Source of the DNA: Marinobacter bohaiensis
GTDB lineage: Bacteria > Pseudomonadota > Gammaproteobacteria > Pseudomonadales > Oleiphilaceae
Length of the DNA: 64,000 nt
Reading direction: 5' to 3'
Assembly: GCF_003258515.1 (NCBI RefSeq)
Contig: NZ_QGEH01000002.1
Coordinates: 310,001-374,000 of the forward strand
Shown here: positions 1 to 9,242 of the stretch, piece by piece
Position numbering within the stretch: the stretch's first letter is position 1
How the letters are laid out: each line of letters opens with the position of its first letter
Notes under the pieces: generated by a model
What the model was told of the DNA's origin: nothing
What the model saw: the letters and a program-made list of their open reading frames with translations, nothing else
Databases searched by the model: none
Translations under genes and position numbers: made by a program

Positions 1-396
1 TTTTTCCGACGAGTGATGCACCACGTGGGAACACCAGAACCAGCGGACGCGGTGGTGGGCGCGATGGAACCAGTAGTAGACGAAATCCTGCACCAGGAAC
101 AGCAGCGCCACCGACCAGGCGGTAAACGGAATCTCGAACAGGCGCACGTCGAACAGGGCGTTGTACACGACGATGGTGGCCAGGGCGGCGATCACGTCGC
201 TGGCCTGGTAGAGACCGGCCAGGGTCATGTTGCTGAGCGTATCCGCCCAGGTGTAGCCCGCGCTGGGGTACTCCGTTCGATGCTGACGCAGATGCCGCCA
301 CTCGCCCGCCATGGCCAGGAAGAAGGCCGGCGCCAGGGCCAGGGTCACCAGGTGCGGGTCGAAGCCCAGCAGGTCGGTCAGGGGGGTCGGGGACAT
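1..396 (-). CDS. Sterol desaturase / fatty acid hydroxylase family protein (C-terminus cut by window edge)
   Basis: This is the N-terminal 132 residues of an integral-membrane di-iron hydroxylase of the fatty acid hydroxylase/sterol desaturase superfamily. Hydrophobic segments precede two histidine clusters seen directly: HRAHH at residues 111-115 and HVVHH at 124-128, matching the HxxHH iron-binding motifs of the family. The remaining histidine box would lie beyond position 1. The ATG at 394-396 starts MSPTPLTDLLGF. The substrate (sterol, fatty acyl chain or carotenoid) cannot be told from this part. The gene lies downstream of ndh on the same strand with a 94-bp gap, so cotranscription is possible but not shown. 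Confidence 0.85.
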   Translation of the reverse strand, partial: MSPTPLTDLLGFDPHLVTLALAPAFFLAMAGEWRHLRQHRTEYPSAGYTWADTLSNMTLAGLYQASDVIAALATIVVYNALFDVRLFEIPFTAWSVALLFLVQDFVYYWFHRAHHRVRWFWCSHVVHHSSEK

Positions 397-490
397 ACGC
401 GCTCCAGCTTATCGTTGTACTGGACCCAGTATGTCACCGGAGGGCGTCGGGACCGGTGACCGATCCCGACGTTTTCACTGGCCGATCACG

Positions 491-1798
491 TCAATGCAGC
501 TTCAGGCGCGGATGCATGGCCCGGCTGATCTTGTCCATCAGCCAGATCACGCCGGTGCGCAGCGGGCCGTGCAGGGCCATCTGGTGCATGCGGTAGAGGG
601 ACACGTAGAACAGGCGCGCCACCTTGCCCTCAATGTACATGCTGCGTCCGGACAGGTTGCCCATCAGGTTGCCGACGGTGGTGTAGCGGCTGAAGTTGAT
701 CAGCGAACCATGATCGTTGTAGACGAACGGCACCGCCTCGTCGCCCTTGAGGCGATTCACCAGGGTCTTGAACAGGGTATCGGCCATCTGGTGCGCAGCC
801 TGGGCGCGGGGCGGCACCGGCCGCTCGGAGTTGGGCTGCGGGCAGGCGGCGCAGTCGCCCAGGGCGAAGATGTTCTCGTCCTGCGTCGTCTGCAGGGTCT
901 GCTCGGTAACCAGCTGGTTGCCACGGGTGGTTTCCAGGCCCAGCTCCGCCAGGAACGCCGGCGCCTTGATCCCCGCCGCCCAGATGGTCATGTCCGAAGG
1001 CAGTTCGGTGCCGTCCTTCATGACAATGCTCTGGGCACGTACTTCGCTGACCGGCTGGCCGGTGAGCACATCCACCTTCTGGCGCTCAAGCTCCTTGGTG
1101 GCCGCCACCGACAGGCGCGGCGGCAGGGCCGGCAGGATGCGATCGGCCGCTTCCACCAGTGAGATGCTGACGTCCTCCGGACGCAGGTGGTTCATGCCGT
1201 AGACCGGCAGCTCCCTCGACGCCAGACGCAGCTCGGCGGCCAGCTCCACGCCGGTGGCGCCGGCGCCGATGATGGTGATCGGCAGGGCGTGGTCCCGGCC
1301 CAGCTCGCCCTCATGGTTCTTGCGCAGGAAGGCGTTGAGCATCAGGTTATGGAAGCGCCGCGCCTGGTGCAGGCTGTCCAGGAACATGCAGTTCTCCTGG
1401 GCGCCAGGGGTGCCGAAATCGTTGGCGGTGCTGCCCACGGCGATCACCAGGGTGTCGTAGGGGATGTGGCGTTCGGGGACGACTTCCTCGCCGTCCTCAT
1501 CGTGGAACGGGTTGATGACGATCTGCCGCTTGTCGCGATCCAGGCCGCCCATTTCCCCGAGCTGGAATTCGTAATGGTGCTTGCGGGCGTGGGCCCGATA
1601 GTTGATCTCGTTGGTGCTGGCGTCGAGGGAGCCGGACGCAACCTCGTGCAGCAGCGGTTTCCAGACGTGGGTCAGCCCGGCGTCCACCAGGGTAATGCGG
1701 GCTTTCTGGCGCTTGCCGAGTTTGTCGCCAAGACGGGTGGCCAGTTCGAGGCCGCCGGCGCCACCGCCGACCACCACGATGTGGTGCAGTTTTTCCAT
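491..1798 (-). CDS. ndh: Type II NADH:quinone oxidoreductase (NDH-2)
   Basis: A 435-residue flavoprotein that would pass electrons from NADH to quinone at the inner face of the cytoplasmic membrane without pumping protons. Two dinucleotide-binding glycine motifs are visible, GGGAGG at residues 11-16 (FAD) and GAGATG at 178-183 (NADH), and the FAD-contacting GD pair lies in NIFALGDCA near residue 315. Length matches the family (about 430). I start at the ATG at 1796-1798, which gives MEKLHHIVVVGGG. An in-frame upstream ATG at 1876 would add 26 residues before the Rossmann fold and is less likely. The C-terminus is basic, as expected for peripheral membrane attachment. Confidence 0.92.
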   Translation of the reverse strand: MEKLHHIVVVGGGAGGLELATRLGDKLGKRQKARITLVDAGLTHVWKPLLHEVASGSLDASTNEINYRAHARKHHYEFQLGEMGGLDRDKRQIVINPFHDEDGEEVVPERHIPYDTLVIAVGSTANDFGTPGAQENCMFLDSLHQARRFHNLMLNAFLRKNHEGELGRDHALPITIIGAGATGVELAAELRLASRELPVYGMNHLRPEDVSISLVEAADRILPALPPRLSVAATKELERQKVDVLTGQPVSEVRAQSIVMKDGTELPSDMTIWAAGIKAPAFLAELGLETTRGNQLVTEQTLQTTQDENIFALGDCAACPQPNSERPVPPRAQAAHQMADTLFKTLVNRLKGDEAVPFVYNDHGSLINFSRYTTVGNLMGNLSGRSMYIEGKVARLFYVSLYRMHQMALHGPLRTGVIWLMDKISRAMHPRLKLH

Positions 1799-1921
1799 GC
1801 TGATTTCCCGATAAGAAAAGACAGCCAAAAGCTCCACAAAGCCCTTGGCTGTCTTCACTCCCAGGCGGGTCGTCATCGTAGCGGTGGGAGGGCGTACGGC
1901 TCAATGCGACTTCCGGGTGTG

Positions 1922-1950
1922 ATGATACGGCACTGCGACGCATGCACCAA
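1922..1950 (-). promoter_or_regulatory. Candidate sigma-70 promoter for ndh
   Basis: In the 311-bp divergent gap between ndh and the PEBP gene, the minus strand reads TTGGTG, 17 bp, TATCAT. The -10 matches consensus at 5 of 6 positions and the -35 at 3 of 6. It lies about 125 bp upstream of the ndh start. No other clear element was seen in the gap. No experimental support. Confidence 0.35.
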
Positions 1951-2109
1951 GGCCCGTTGCTGATCTGCATCGGTATTCATGCCGCCGCCAGCGGGACTGG
2001 ACACAGGGAAAAACAGCCTGTTACAACGTAGAAGACACCCGAGAGGGCACGATGGCTGTCGCTGGACACGGGCGCCACCGTTGCCAACATCCCCCAGAAG
2101 GAGCTAACC

Positions 2110-2733
2110 GTGAAACTTCAAGTGAAAGGTATCAGCGAGGGTCAGCCGGTTCCCGAGACCTTTGCATTCGGTGTCTACAGCGAGGCCGATCATATGAGCT
2201 TCGGCCCCAACCGCAACCCCGAAATGGCGTGGTCCGACGCACCGGAAGGTACCAAGAGCTTCGTCATCATGATGTTTGATCCGGACGTGCCCAGCGTCGC
2301 CGATGACGTCAATCAGGAAGGCCGGACCGTTTCCAGTGACATCCCCCGCGTCGACTTCTTCCACTGGCTGCTGGTGGATGTGCCGGCCGACACCTCCCTG
2401 ATCCCGGAAGGCGCCGACAGCGACGGCGTGATCCCCAAGGGCAAGAAAGGCGGCCCCGGCCCCATCGGCGTCCGAGGTGTGAACACCTACACCCACTTCC
2501 TGGCCGGCAATCCGGACATGGCCGGCACCTACGCCGGTTACGACGGCCCCTGCCCGCCGTGGAACGACGAGATCGTGCACCGCTACCACTACGAAGTCCA
2601 CGCGCTGGACGTCGAGTCGCTGGGCCTGGACGGCGAGTTCGAGGGCGACGCCGTGCGCGAAGCCATGAAAGGCCACGTGCTGGCCAGTGCCCGGGTGACC
2701 GGCACCTACACCCTGAACCCGGATCTGCGCTGA
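2110..2733 (+). CDS. YbhB/YbcL-type phosphatidylethanolamine-binding protein (PEBP)
   Basis: A 207-residue protein of the PEBP/Raf-kinase-inhibitor-like family. The conserved ligand-pocket motif DPDVPS lies near residue 57, followed by a region rich in His, Gly and Pro (PGPIGVRG, PPWNDEIVHRYHYEVHALD) typical of bacterial YbhB/YbcL proteins. The start is a GTG at 2110 with a strong AAGGAG ribosome-binding site at 2098-2103. There is no signal peptide, so it is probably cytoplasmic. The biochemical role of bacterial members is poorly defined; binding of small anionic or phospho-ligands is known for the fold. It is transcribed convergently to the metallophosphoesterase gene. Confidence 0.88.
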   Translation: MKLQVKGISEGQPVPETFAFGVYSEADHMSFGPNRNPEMAWSDAPEGTKSFVIMMFDPDVPSVADDVNQEGRTVSSDIPRVDFFHWLLVDVPADTSLIPEGADSDGVIPKGKKGGPGPIGVRGVNTYTHFLAGNPDMAGTYAGYDGPCPPWNDEIVHRYHYEVHALDVESLGLDGEFEGDAVREAMKGHVLASARVTGTYTLNPDLR

Positions 2734-2747
2734 TCCGGCAGGCTACA

Positions 2748-2775
2748 GGCGATCCGGCCCCGCGGCCGGATCGCC
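2748..2775. terminator. Bidirectional hairpin between convergent genes
   Basis: A perfect 12-bp stem (GGCGATCCGGCC with its complement, loop CCGC) fills the 49-bp space between the stop codons of the PEBP gene and the metallophosphoesterase gene. There is no good U-tract on either strand, so it may act as an mRNA 3'-end stabiliser or a Rho-assisted terminator. Confidence 0.6.
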
Positions 2776-2782
2776 AAATCCG

Positions 2783-5683
2783 TCAGGGTCCGGCCACGAA
2801 TCCGGCCGTCACCACGACGATCTCATCCCCTACGTCCACTTCCGCCGTAATCTGGTGACTGCCGCTCAGCTGGCTGAAATCGTAGGGCAAGGCCGGCCGG
2901 CTGCCACCGGTGTCCGTTCCCGCGAAATCCCAGGGCGCACGGCCCTCGATCTTGATCGGCGATCCCAGTCGCTCCGGGTCGTCCAGAAAGAAACGCACGC
3001 CCTCGATCCCCGACACATCCGGCACGAACACGTAGGCCGTTCCTGACAGGGTCTGGCCCGCCAGGAGCACGGCGTTGTCACGGTTCGACAGCTGGCTGAC
3101 CTGCAGCTCATAGGGGTTGGCCACGTCAAACGCCAGGTTCACCGCGATCACCACATCCGACTGACCCGCTGCCCTGATCGTGACCTGACCCTGGTAGTTG
3201 CCCGGGCCCAGGTCGCTGGCATCGACGCCAAGGGCCAGGACCTGGGGCGTGCTTCCAGCGGCCGGGTCGACGTTCAACCAGGCCGCGTTGCTGGTGGCGG
3301 TGTATTCCAGCTGCGAACCATCGGTCATCACCAGGTCCACCAGCGCCTCAGCCGTCACGTCCGGCGAGCGGAGGGTTAAGGCGAAGTCTTCGGGCGTTGC
3401 CGACAGTTGCGGCTCAAAGTTGCCCACGCTGAAACCCGCGCTCGTCAGCACGCTGTCCCCGTCCTGAGTGATGACCTGCGCCGTGATCGAATGCGCGCCG
3501 TCCGCCACCGTCGCCGTGTCGAATGGCCGCGCCAGGTTATTGGTTTCGGTACCGGCAAAATCGAAGGGAGCCTGATTCTCCGTCTGCCGTGCACTCCCGG
3601 AGGCCGTCGGATTATCCAGATAGAAGCGCACCTGCCGGACGTCGGTTGGCGGGGTCAGGAACACGTAACGCCAGCCATTCAGGGCGGCGCCTTCCAGGGA
3701 TACCGGTGTACTCCGGTCCGGCTGCGCCGATACCAGCAGCGTGTAGCCTGCTGGCCCGACGCGGGCATGCACCGGCACGGGCAGGATCTCGCCGTCTTCA
3801 TACCGGATTGGGATCTGGGCCAGTTGCGTACCGGACGGAAGCGAATCGCCGGCCACCGACACGGTCAGTGTCGCCGGGGTGGTCCCGCTCCCGGGGCTGA
3901 CCGTCAACCAGTCCGGCGTGGTTCCGATGACGAACGCCAGCGCCTCACCGGTGGACGACAACTGCAGCGTCTGGCTGGCGCTTTCGCCAGGCTCGAGTTC
4001 AAACACGAGCGAATCGGGATCGACCGTGAACTCGGCGCCGCAGCCGTTCGTCGTATAACGGAACTGGTCCTGCAGGATGGCCGGTTCGCCCGTGCCGGTC
4101 ACTGCCCAGGTTTGCACCACCAGCTCGCCGCTGGCCCGCACCCGCAGGCGGGCGAAATGATGCGCCGTGTTGTCGCGGATGGCCGTCCAGTAGGGCGGCT
4201 GGGCGGATCGCCAGGGCGAGAAACCACCGGAAATGTTGCTCAGCTTGCCGCCCGGGCTGACCTTGATCCAGGTCACACCGTCGTCCGGCTCATAGCAGGT
4301 CCGCGAGTTGGACGTCGGCGTGTTGCTGGCCGGCACATCCGTCAGGGGCAAGGTTCGTTCGAAGGACTGGTCGTGAGACGTCAGCGCCAGGGTGACGCCG
4401 TGCGCCTCGAAAATCGGGCCGAGTTGCGCCCGCAGCGTCGTTGCAGCGGGATGGTTGGCACCGTCGGAAAACGGCGCGGCGTGGAAGAACGGAATCAGCC
4501 AGCGCTGGCCGGCCGCCCGGGCCGCCGCCAGATCCGCATCCAGCCACGCCAGGGCCTCCGCCGGCAGGCTGGAAAACTCGTCCACCCCGAACACGGACAC
4601 AAAGTGCGCCTCCCCCGCATCGAAACTGTACATGCGCCGGCCGTTCCAGCCCTCAGGCGTGGGGAAGTGAGCGGCCCAGGGCGCAAACCCTTCGCCCAGC
4701 AGCACCTCATGGTTGCCGTAACTGGGCATCGCCGGTGAAAACTCGAGCAGCGGCTGCATCTGCTCGAACCAGGCGCCAATGCTGCGCTCCAGCGTGCCGT
4801 ACCGCTTATCGGTGTCGAAATAGGCGTAGTCGCCGCCCAACAGCACCAGATCCGGCATCAACGCCGCCATTTCCAGGATCACTTGCTCGGTGCCGGTCGC
4901 CAGGCCATCGTCACGCCCCACCAGGCCGGTGTCCGCCACATAGAGCACATCGAAATCCTGCGGCCCCGCGCCGGGCAGCGTGGCGGAACTGTAGACGGCG
5001 CTCATCACGCCGCCCCCCAGACTGACGCGCAGCTCGTAGCGGGTAGCCGGTGACAGGCCGTCGAGTTCCGCCTCCAGCAGGGCGCCGTTGTCTGTATTGG
5101 CAACGACATCGGCGGGCACCGACTGCCACTGCGCCGCGCCGGGTACACGGAACTGAGCCTCGGCCTCAGCGGGAGCCACCGGCAGTTGCCAGGCCACGGT
5201 CAGGCTGGTCGCCGGATCGCCCCGCCAGCCGGTGTGGAACTGGGGCGCCGGATCCCCTTCCTCAGGCTGGTTGGCGGCATTGTCGACCACAAACTGGGCG
5301 CGGACGATTGCTGACGTGCTGCCGCCGATACGGACGTCAGCGGCAATGGTGTGAGAACCGTTGGCGAGCCCCAGCGTATCGAACGGCAGGCTCTGGTCGT
5401 CCGGCGTGGTACCGGCAAAATCCCACGGCGGGTTGTTCTCGACCTGGACCTCGACGCCATCCAGCCGGAAACGCACCTGGTCCGGACCGGCGTCCTGATC
5501 GAGGAAAATATAGACGGTGCCGTTGAGCGTCAGCCCATCGAGTGGCGTCGCCCCGGATCGATCGGCGGCATCGGCGACCATGACCTGATAACCCCGGGCC
5601 GGAATCGCTACCGCCATCAGAAGCAGAAGTATAAGAACCGGATTGAAAATAAACGGAAAACGGAATCGAGATACCCTGACCAT
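2783..5683 (-). CDS. Secreted multidomain metallophosphoesterase with three copies of a repeat module and two BACON-like domains
   Basis: A 966-residue exported protein. A signal peptide covers about residues 1-31. Domain order: repeat module A (32-135); fibronectin-III-like region (about 145-235); calcineurin-like metallophosphoesterase (about 246-520) with D251, GD at 284-285, GNHE at 323-326 and H401; BACON-like (551-642); repeat module B (647-755); BACON-like (757-854); repeat module C (858-963). Modules A-C share an N-R-x(n)-L-x-G-x-L-x-G opening, a V-R-F-x-L-D core and a P-W/F-D-F-A-G-T motif. The layout resembles purple-acid-phosphatase-like enzymes, but the usual C-terminal GHxH is TSHDQ (435-439). 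The start at 5683 is preferred over 5728 because it places the basic N-region directly before the hydrophobic stretch. The substrate is unknown; it may act in the periplasm or outside the cell. Confidence 0.85.
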   Translation of the reverse strand: MVRVSRFRFPFIFNPVLILLLLMAVAIPARGYQVMVADAADRSGATPLDGLTLNGTVYIFLDQDAGPDQVRFRLDGVEVQVENNPPWDFAGTTPDDQSLPFDTLGLANGSHTIAADVRIGGSTSAIVRAQFVVDNAANQPEEGDPAPQFHTGWRGDPATSLTVAWQLPVAPAEAEAQFRVPGAAQWQSVPADVVANTDNGALLEAELDGLSPATRYELRVSLGGGVMSAVYSSATLPGAGPQDFDVLYVADTGLVGRDDGLATGTEQVILEMAALMPDLVLLGGDYAYFDTDKRYGTLERSIGAWFEQMQPLLEFSPAMPSYGNHEVLLGEGFAPWAAHFPTPEGWNGRRMYSFDAGEAHFVSVFGVDEFSSLPAEALAWLDADLAAARAAGQRWLIPFFHAAPFSDGANHPAATTLRAQLGPIFEAHGVTLALTSHDQSFERTLPLTDVPASNTPTSNSRTCYEPDDGVTWIKVSPGGKLSNISGGFSPWRSAQPPYWTAIRDNTAHHFARLRVRASGELVVQTWAVTGTGEPAILQDQFRYTTNGCGAEFTVDPDSLVFELEPGESASQTLQLSSTGEALAFVIGTTPDWLTVSPGSGTTPATLTVSVAGDSLPSGTQLAQIPIRYEDGEILPVPVHARVGPAGYTLLVSAQPDRSTPVSLEGAALNGWRYVFLTPPTDVRQVRFYLDNPTASGSARQTENQAPFDFAGTETNNLARPFDTATVADGAHSITAQVITQDGDSVLTSAGFSVGNFEPQLSATPEDFALTLRSPDVTAEALVDLVMTDGSQLEYTATSNAAWLNVDPAAGSTPQVLALGVDASDLGPGNYQGQVTIRAAGQSDVVIAVNLAFDVANPYELQVSQLSNRDNAVLLAGQTLSGTAYVFVPDVSGIEGVRFFLDDPERLGSPIKIEGRAPWDFAGTDTGGSRPALPYDFSQLSGSHQITAEVDVGDEIVVVTAGFVAGP

Positions 5684-5841
5684 AGGAGACCCCCGTGTTG
5701 ATCGCTGTCCAAACGACTGACACGCCATCCGGAAGCCTCACGGAAAAGCCGGAATACCTCACACACGCTATTCGGGAAGGGGGCCTTGTACGCCCTCTCG
5801 ACAGAGCTGCCGGGGCCACTAGGACATGGGCAGCGCACCCA

Positions 5842-5879
5842 CTTTCAGTATCGTTCCTACCTTTCAGTATCGTTCCTAC
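5842..5879. repeat. Perfect 19-bp tandem duplication
   Basis: Two exact head-to-tail copies of CTTTCAGTATCGTTCCTAC lie at 5842-5860 and 5861-5879, between the metallophosphoesterase promoter region and the end of aapP. It may be a recent slippage duplication or a paired binding site. Confidence 0.9.
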
Positions 5880-5887
5880 ATAGGATC

Positions 5888-5923
5888 CTGTCACCGCCCT
5901 CGCGAGCGCGAAGGCGGTGACAG
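5888..5923 (-). terminator. Hairpin after aapP (end of aap operon)
   Basis: An 11-bp inverted repeat (CTGTCACCGCC at 5888-5898 and its complement at 5913-5923) sits five bases after the aapP stop codon. The U-tract is poor, so termination strength is uncertain. Confidence 0.6.
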
Positions 5924-5928
5924 CCGCA

Positions 5929-6735
5929 TTAATGATGCAGGATCTGCTTCAGGAACTGCTGGGTCCGCGCTTCCTGCGGGTTGTTGAAGAACGACTGCGG
6001 CGGCGCGGATTCGACGATCTCGCCGCCGTCCATGAAGATCACCCGGTCCGCCACGGTCTTGGCAAAGCCCATCTCGTGGGTGACGCAGAGCATGGTCATG
6101 CCGCTACTGGCCAGTTCGATCATGGTGTCGAGCACCTCCTTGATCATCTCCGGATCCAGCGCCGACGTGGGTTCGTCGAACAGCATGATCTTGGGCTTCA
6201 TGCACAGCGCCCGGGCGATGGCCACCCGCTGCTGCTGACCGCCGGAGAGCTGGCCCGGGTACTTGTGGGCCTGGTCCGGGATCTTGACGCGGCGCAGGTA
6301 TTCCATGGCCGTTTCCTCGGCTTCCTTGCGCGGCGTCTTGCGCACCCAGATGGGCGCCACGCAGCAGTTCTCCAGCACGGTCATGTGCGGGAACAGGTTG
6401 AAGTGCTGGAACACCATGCCCACTTCCCGGCGCACGTTGTCGATCTGGCGGATGTCGTCGGTCAGCTCCACGCCGTCCACCACGATTTTGCCCTGCTGGT
6501 GTTCCTCCAGCCGGTTGATGCAGCGGATAAAGGTGGACTTGCCCGACCCGGACGGGCCGCAGATGACGATGCGCTCGCCCTGGGCCACTTCCAGGTTGAG
6601 GTCCTTGAGCACGTGGAAGCTGCCGTACCACTTGTGCATGCCTTCCACGCGGATAATGGTCTGTTCGCTCTTGGCGGAACCCACCACCGACTGATCCGGC
6701 GCGGTTTCGATCTGTTCACTCATGTTCATATCCAT
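5929..6735 (-). CDS. aapP: General L-amino acid ABC transporter, ATP-binding protein AapP
   Basis: A 268-residue ATPase that would energise amino-acid import at the inner membrane. It has a Walker A motif GPSGSGKST, the ABC signature LSGGQQQR, Walker [10 protein letters not shown] and the switch histidine in CVTHEMGFA. It ends the aapJQMP gene set and overlaps aapM by one base (TGATG), indicating translational coupling. The family (Rhizobium AapJQMP, E. coli polar amino-acid ATPases) transports a broad range of L-amino acids. The first few residues (MDMNMSEQ) give several in-frame start options; the one shown is the one that overlaps the upstream stop. Confidence 0.93.
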   Translation of the reverse strand: MDMNMSEQIETAPDQSVVGSAKSEQTIIRVEGMHKWYGSFHVLKDLNLEVAQGERIVICGPSGSGKSTFIRCINRLEEHQQGKIVVDGVELTDDIRQIDNVRREVGMVFQHFNLFPHMTVLENCCVAPIWVRKTPRKEAEETAMEYLRRVKIPDQAHKYPGQLSGGQQQRVAIARALCMKPKIMLFDEPTSALDPEMIKEVLDTMIELASSGMTMLCVTHEMGFAKTVADRVIFMDGGEIVESAPPQSFFNNPQEARTQQFLKQILHH

Positions 6736-7823
6736 CAGGTCCTGTGACCGGTATCAAGCTTGCGTTCAAGGTTCTGGCTGTAACGGGACATGCCGAAGCA
6801 GAAGATCCAGAAACAGAAGGCGACGAAGACATAGCCTTCGATGGCCACGTTCTGCCAGGCCGGGTCGGTGATCGTCGACTGCACCGTGCCCAGCACGTCG
6901 AACAGCCCGATGATCAGCACCAGGGTGGTGTCCTTGAACAGCGCGATGAAGGTGTTGACGATGCCGGGAATCACCAGCTTGAGCGCCTGGGGCAGCACGA
7001 TCAGCCCCATTTTCTTCCAGTAGCCCAGGCCCAGGGCACTGGCCGCCTCGTACTGGCCGCGGGGAATGGCCTGCAGGCCGCCCCGCACCACTTCCGCCAT
7101 GTAGGCCGACTGCCACAGGGTGATGCCGATCAGCGCCCGCAGCAGCTTTTCGAAGTTCATGCCTTCGGGCAGGAACAGCGGCAGCATCACCGACGCCATG
7201 AACAGCACGGTGATCAGCGGCACCGCCCGCCAGACTTCGATGAACACCACGCAGAGCCCGCGGATGATCGGCATCTCCGAGCGTCGGCCCAGGGCCAGCA
7301 GGATGCCGATTGGCAGCGACGCCAGGATCCCCACGTAGGCCAGGATCAGGGTCAGCATCAGCCCGCCCCACTTGTTGGTGGGTACTGCCTCCAGCCCGAA
7401 CAGGCCGCCGGGGATCAGGATGTAACCGGCGATCGGCAAACCGATCAGCCCGAACAACCCGAGCCAGCGCCGCGCCGGAAAGCGCTCGATGAACTGCGGG
7501 ATGAACACCATCGCCAGCAGGGCGAACATGATGTCCACGCGCCACTGCAGCTCGTCCGGGTAGAACCCGTAGATGAAAAAGTTCAGCCGCTGGTTGATGA
7601 ACAGCCAGCAGGCCCCGTCGCCGACGCAGTCGCTGGGCGACTCGCCGGTGAACGTGGCGCCGAACAGCACCCAGTTGAGCAACGGGCCGGCGCTGGTGAC
7701 CACCAGATAGCCGACCACCAGCGTCAACACGGTGTTGTACCAGGTGTTGAAGAGGTTCTGGCGCACCCACTGCACCGGCGCGAACGGGCGCTTGGGAGGC
7801 GCGATTGCTGCTTCGCTCATCAT
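6735..7823 (-). CDS. aapM: General L-amino acid ABC transporter permease AapM
   Basis: A 362-residue inner-membrane permease, the second of two in the system. Several N-terminal membrane segments are followed by a periplasmic stretch (with [19 protein letters not shown]) and a C-terminal binding-protein-dependent transport core. The EAA loop that docks the ATPase is visible as [21 protein letters not shown]. Length and layout match AapM. It overlaps aapQ by four bases (ATGA) and aapP by one, so the three are probably translated from one message. Confidence 0.92.
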   Translation of the reverse strand: MMSEAAIAPPKRPFAPVQWVRQNLFNTWYNTVLTLVVGYLVVTSAGPLLNWVLFGATFTGESPSDCVGDGACWLFINQRLNFFIYGFYPDELQWRVDIMFALLAMVFIPQFIERFPARRWLGLFGLIGLPIAGYILIPGGLFGLEAVPTNKWGGLMLTLILAYVGILASLPIGILLALGRRSEMPIIRGLCVVFIEVWRAVPLITVLFMASVMLPLFLPEGMNFEKLLRALIGITLWQSAYMAEVVRGGLQAIPRGQYEAASALGLGYWKKMGLIVLPQALKLVIPGIVNTFIALFKDTTLVLIIGLFDVLGTVQSTITDPAWQNVAIEGYVFVAFCFWIFCFGMSRYSQNLERKLDTGHRT

Positions 7824-9025
7824 CTCTCCTTAAGCGCGACGGCGCGGTTGTAGATGTTCATGAACAGGGAAATCAGCAGACTGATGGTGAGGTAGACGCC
7901 CATGGTCATGGCGACCACTTCCACCGCCTGACCGGTCTGGTTGAGGGTCGTGCCCATGAACACGGCGACCAGATCGGGATAGCCGATGGCCGTCGCCAGG
8001 GACGAATTCTTCACCAGGTTCAGGTACTGACTGGTCAGCGGCGGGATGATCACGCGCATGGCCTGAGGAATCACCACCAGACGCAGGGTCAGGCCGGAAC
8101 GAAGGCCCAGGGCCTGGGCGGCTTCGGTCTGGCCCTTGCTGACCGCCATGATCCCGGAGCGCACGATCTCGGCGATGAACGAGGCCGTGTAGAGGGACAG
8201 GGCCACCCACAGGGCCGCCAGCTCGGGGATCAGCGTGATTCCGCCACCGAAGTTGAAGCCCTTGAGCTCGGGGATCTCCCACTGCAACGGGCCGCCAGCG
8301 GCCAGGTAGGCCAGTACCGGCACCCCGATCAGCACCGCGAGGCCCACCTTCACCGTGGGGAACACCTGGCCAGTGGCCAACTGGCGTTTCTTGGCCCAGC
8401 GCTTGATGATCACCACCGCCACGATGGCCACCACAATGGCCGCCGTCACCACGCCGAAGCCCGGCTGGGCGAGGGGCTCGGGCATGTAGAAGCCGCGATT
8501 GTTGAGGAAGAACAGGCCGCCGATGTCCACGCTCTGCCGGGGCGATGGCAGGTTGCGCAGGACCGCGAAGTACCAGAAGAAAATCTGCAACAGCAACGGA
8601 ATGTTGCGCAGGATCTCGACATACGCCAGCGCCAGCTTGGCGATCAGCCAGTTGCTCGACAGTCGCGCCACGCCGATCAGGAAGCCCAGGATCGTGGCGG
8701 CCACGATGCCCATACCGGAGACCAGCAATGTGTTGAGCAGCCCCACCCAGAAGGTACGACCGTAGGAATAGGTCGCATCGTAGGGGATCAGGCTCATGAT
8801 GATGCCGAAGCCGGCGGACTGGTCGAGGAAGCCGAAGCCGGTACTGATACCGCGGCTTTCCATATTGGCCAGCGTGTTGTCGATCAGCGCCCAGCCACCC
8901 CAGAACACGGCGGCTATGGCGATCAGTTGGAAAAACAGGGCTCGCACCCGTGGATCGTTCCACGGCTTGGAGCGGGACGGTTTCAGGGGAAGTGTTTGTT
9001 CGTTCATGCAAATCCCGGACAGCAC
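7820..9025 (-). CDS. aapQ: General L-amino acid ABC transporter permease AapQ
   Basis: A 401-residue inner-membrane permease of the HisMQ type and partner of AapM. An N-terminal membrane anchor (LFFQLIAIAAVFWGGWALI) precedes a long periplasmic loop and the permease core, with the EAA loop TEAAQALGLRSGLTLRLVVIP. It is separated from aapJ by 217 bp that hold a terminator-like hairpin and a 138-bp inverted-repeat element. The remote spacing from aapJ is common in such operons, where the binding protein is made in excess over the membrane subunits. Confidence 0.92.
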   Translation of the reverse strand: MLSGICMNEQTLPLKPSRSKPWNDPRVRALFFQLIAIAAVFWGGWALIDNTLANMESRGISTGFGFLDQSAGFGIIMSLIPYDATYSYGRTFWVGLLNTLLVSGMGIVAATILGFLIGVARLSSNWLIAKLALAYVEILRNIPLLLQIFFWYFAVLRNLPSPRQSVDIGGLFFLNNRGFYMPEPLAQPGFGVVTAAIVVAIVAVVIIKRWAKKRQLATGQVFPTVKVGLAVLIGVPVLAYLAAGGPLQWEIPELKGFNFGGGITLIPELAALWVALSLYTASFIAEIVRSGIMAVSKGQTEAAQALGLRSGLTLRLVVIPQAMRVIIPPLTSQYLNLVKNSSLATAIGYPDLVAVFMGTTLNQTGQAVEVVAMTMGVYLTISLLISLFMNIYNRAVALKER

Positions 9026-9039
9026 CCTTGGGGTAGCGA

Positions 9040-9177
9040 GGGTGCTGCAAAAGCTACTGCACTCGGTCAGGCCGCGTTGAAAATTGCGTCAAGATGCTCA
9101 TTTATTGCCAATAAACGGCGCTCTATCCTTAATTTTCGCCTTGCCTGAACTTCGCCCGCGACGCTTTTGCAACACCC
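9040..9177. repeat. 138-bp intergenic inverted-repeat element, probably a dispersed repeat
   Basis: The element is bounded by arms GGTGCTGCAAAAGC (9041-9054) and GCTTTTGCAACACC (9163-9176), complementary except for one base. The interior has weaker dyad symmetry around an AATAAACGG region. Its composition is more AT-rich than its surroundings and no protein fits it. From memory, similar blocks (with the phrase CTCGGTCAGGCCGCGTTGAAA) recur between genes in Halomonas and Marinobacter genomes. That recollection is unverified and no second copy is present in this window. Confidence 0.55.
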
Positions 9178-9198
9178 CCTTAACGGTGTCTATGACAA

Positions 9199-9225
9199 AC
9201 ACCGGCGAGGATCACCCGCCGGTGT
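9199..9225 (-). terminator. Intercistronic hairpin after aapJ
   Basis: A 9-bp stem (ACACCGGCG at 9199-9207, CGCCGGTGT at 9217-9225) lies 18 bases after the aapJ stop. On the minus strand it is followed by TTTGTC, a weak U-tract. A leaky terminator here would reduce aapQMP expression relative to aapJ, as is usual for binding-protein-first ABC operons. Confidence 0.65.
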
Positions 9226-9242
9226 CCGGTGGTTCTCGGGAC

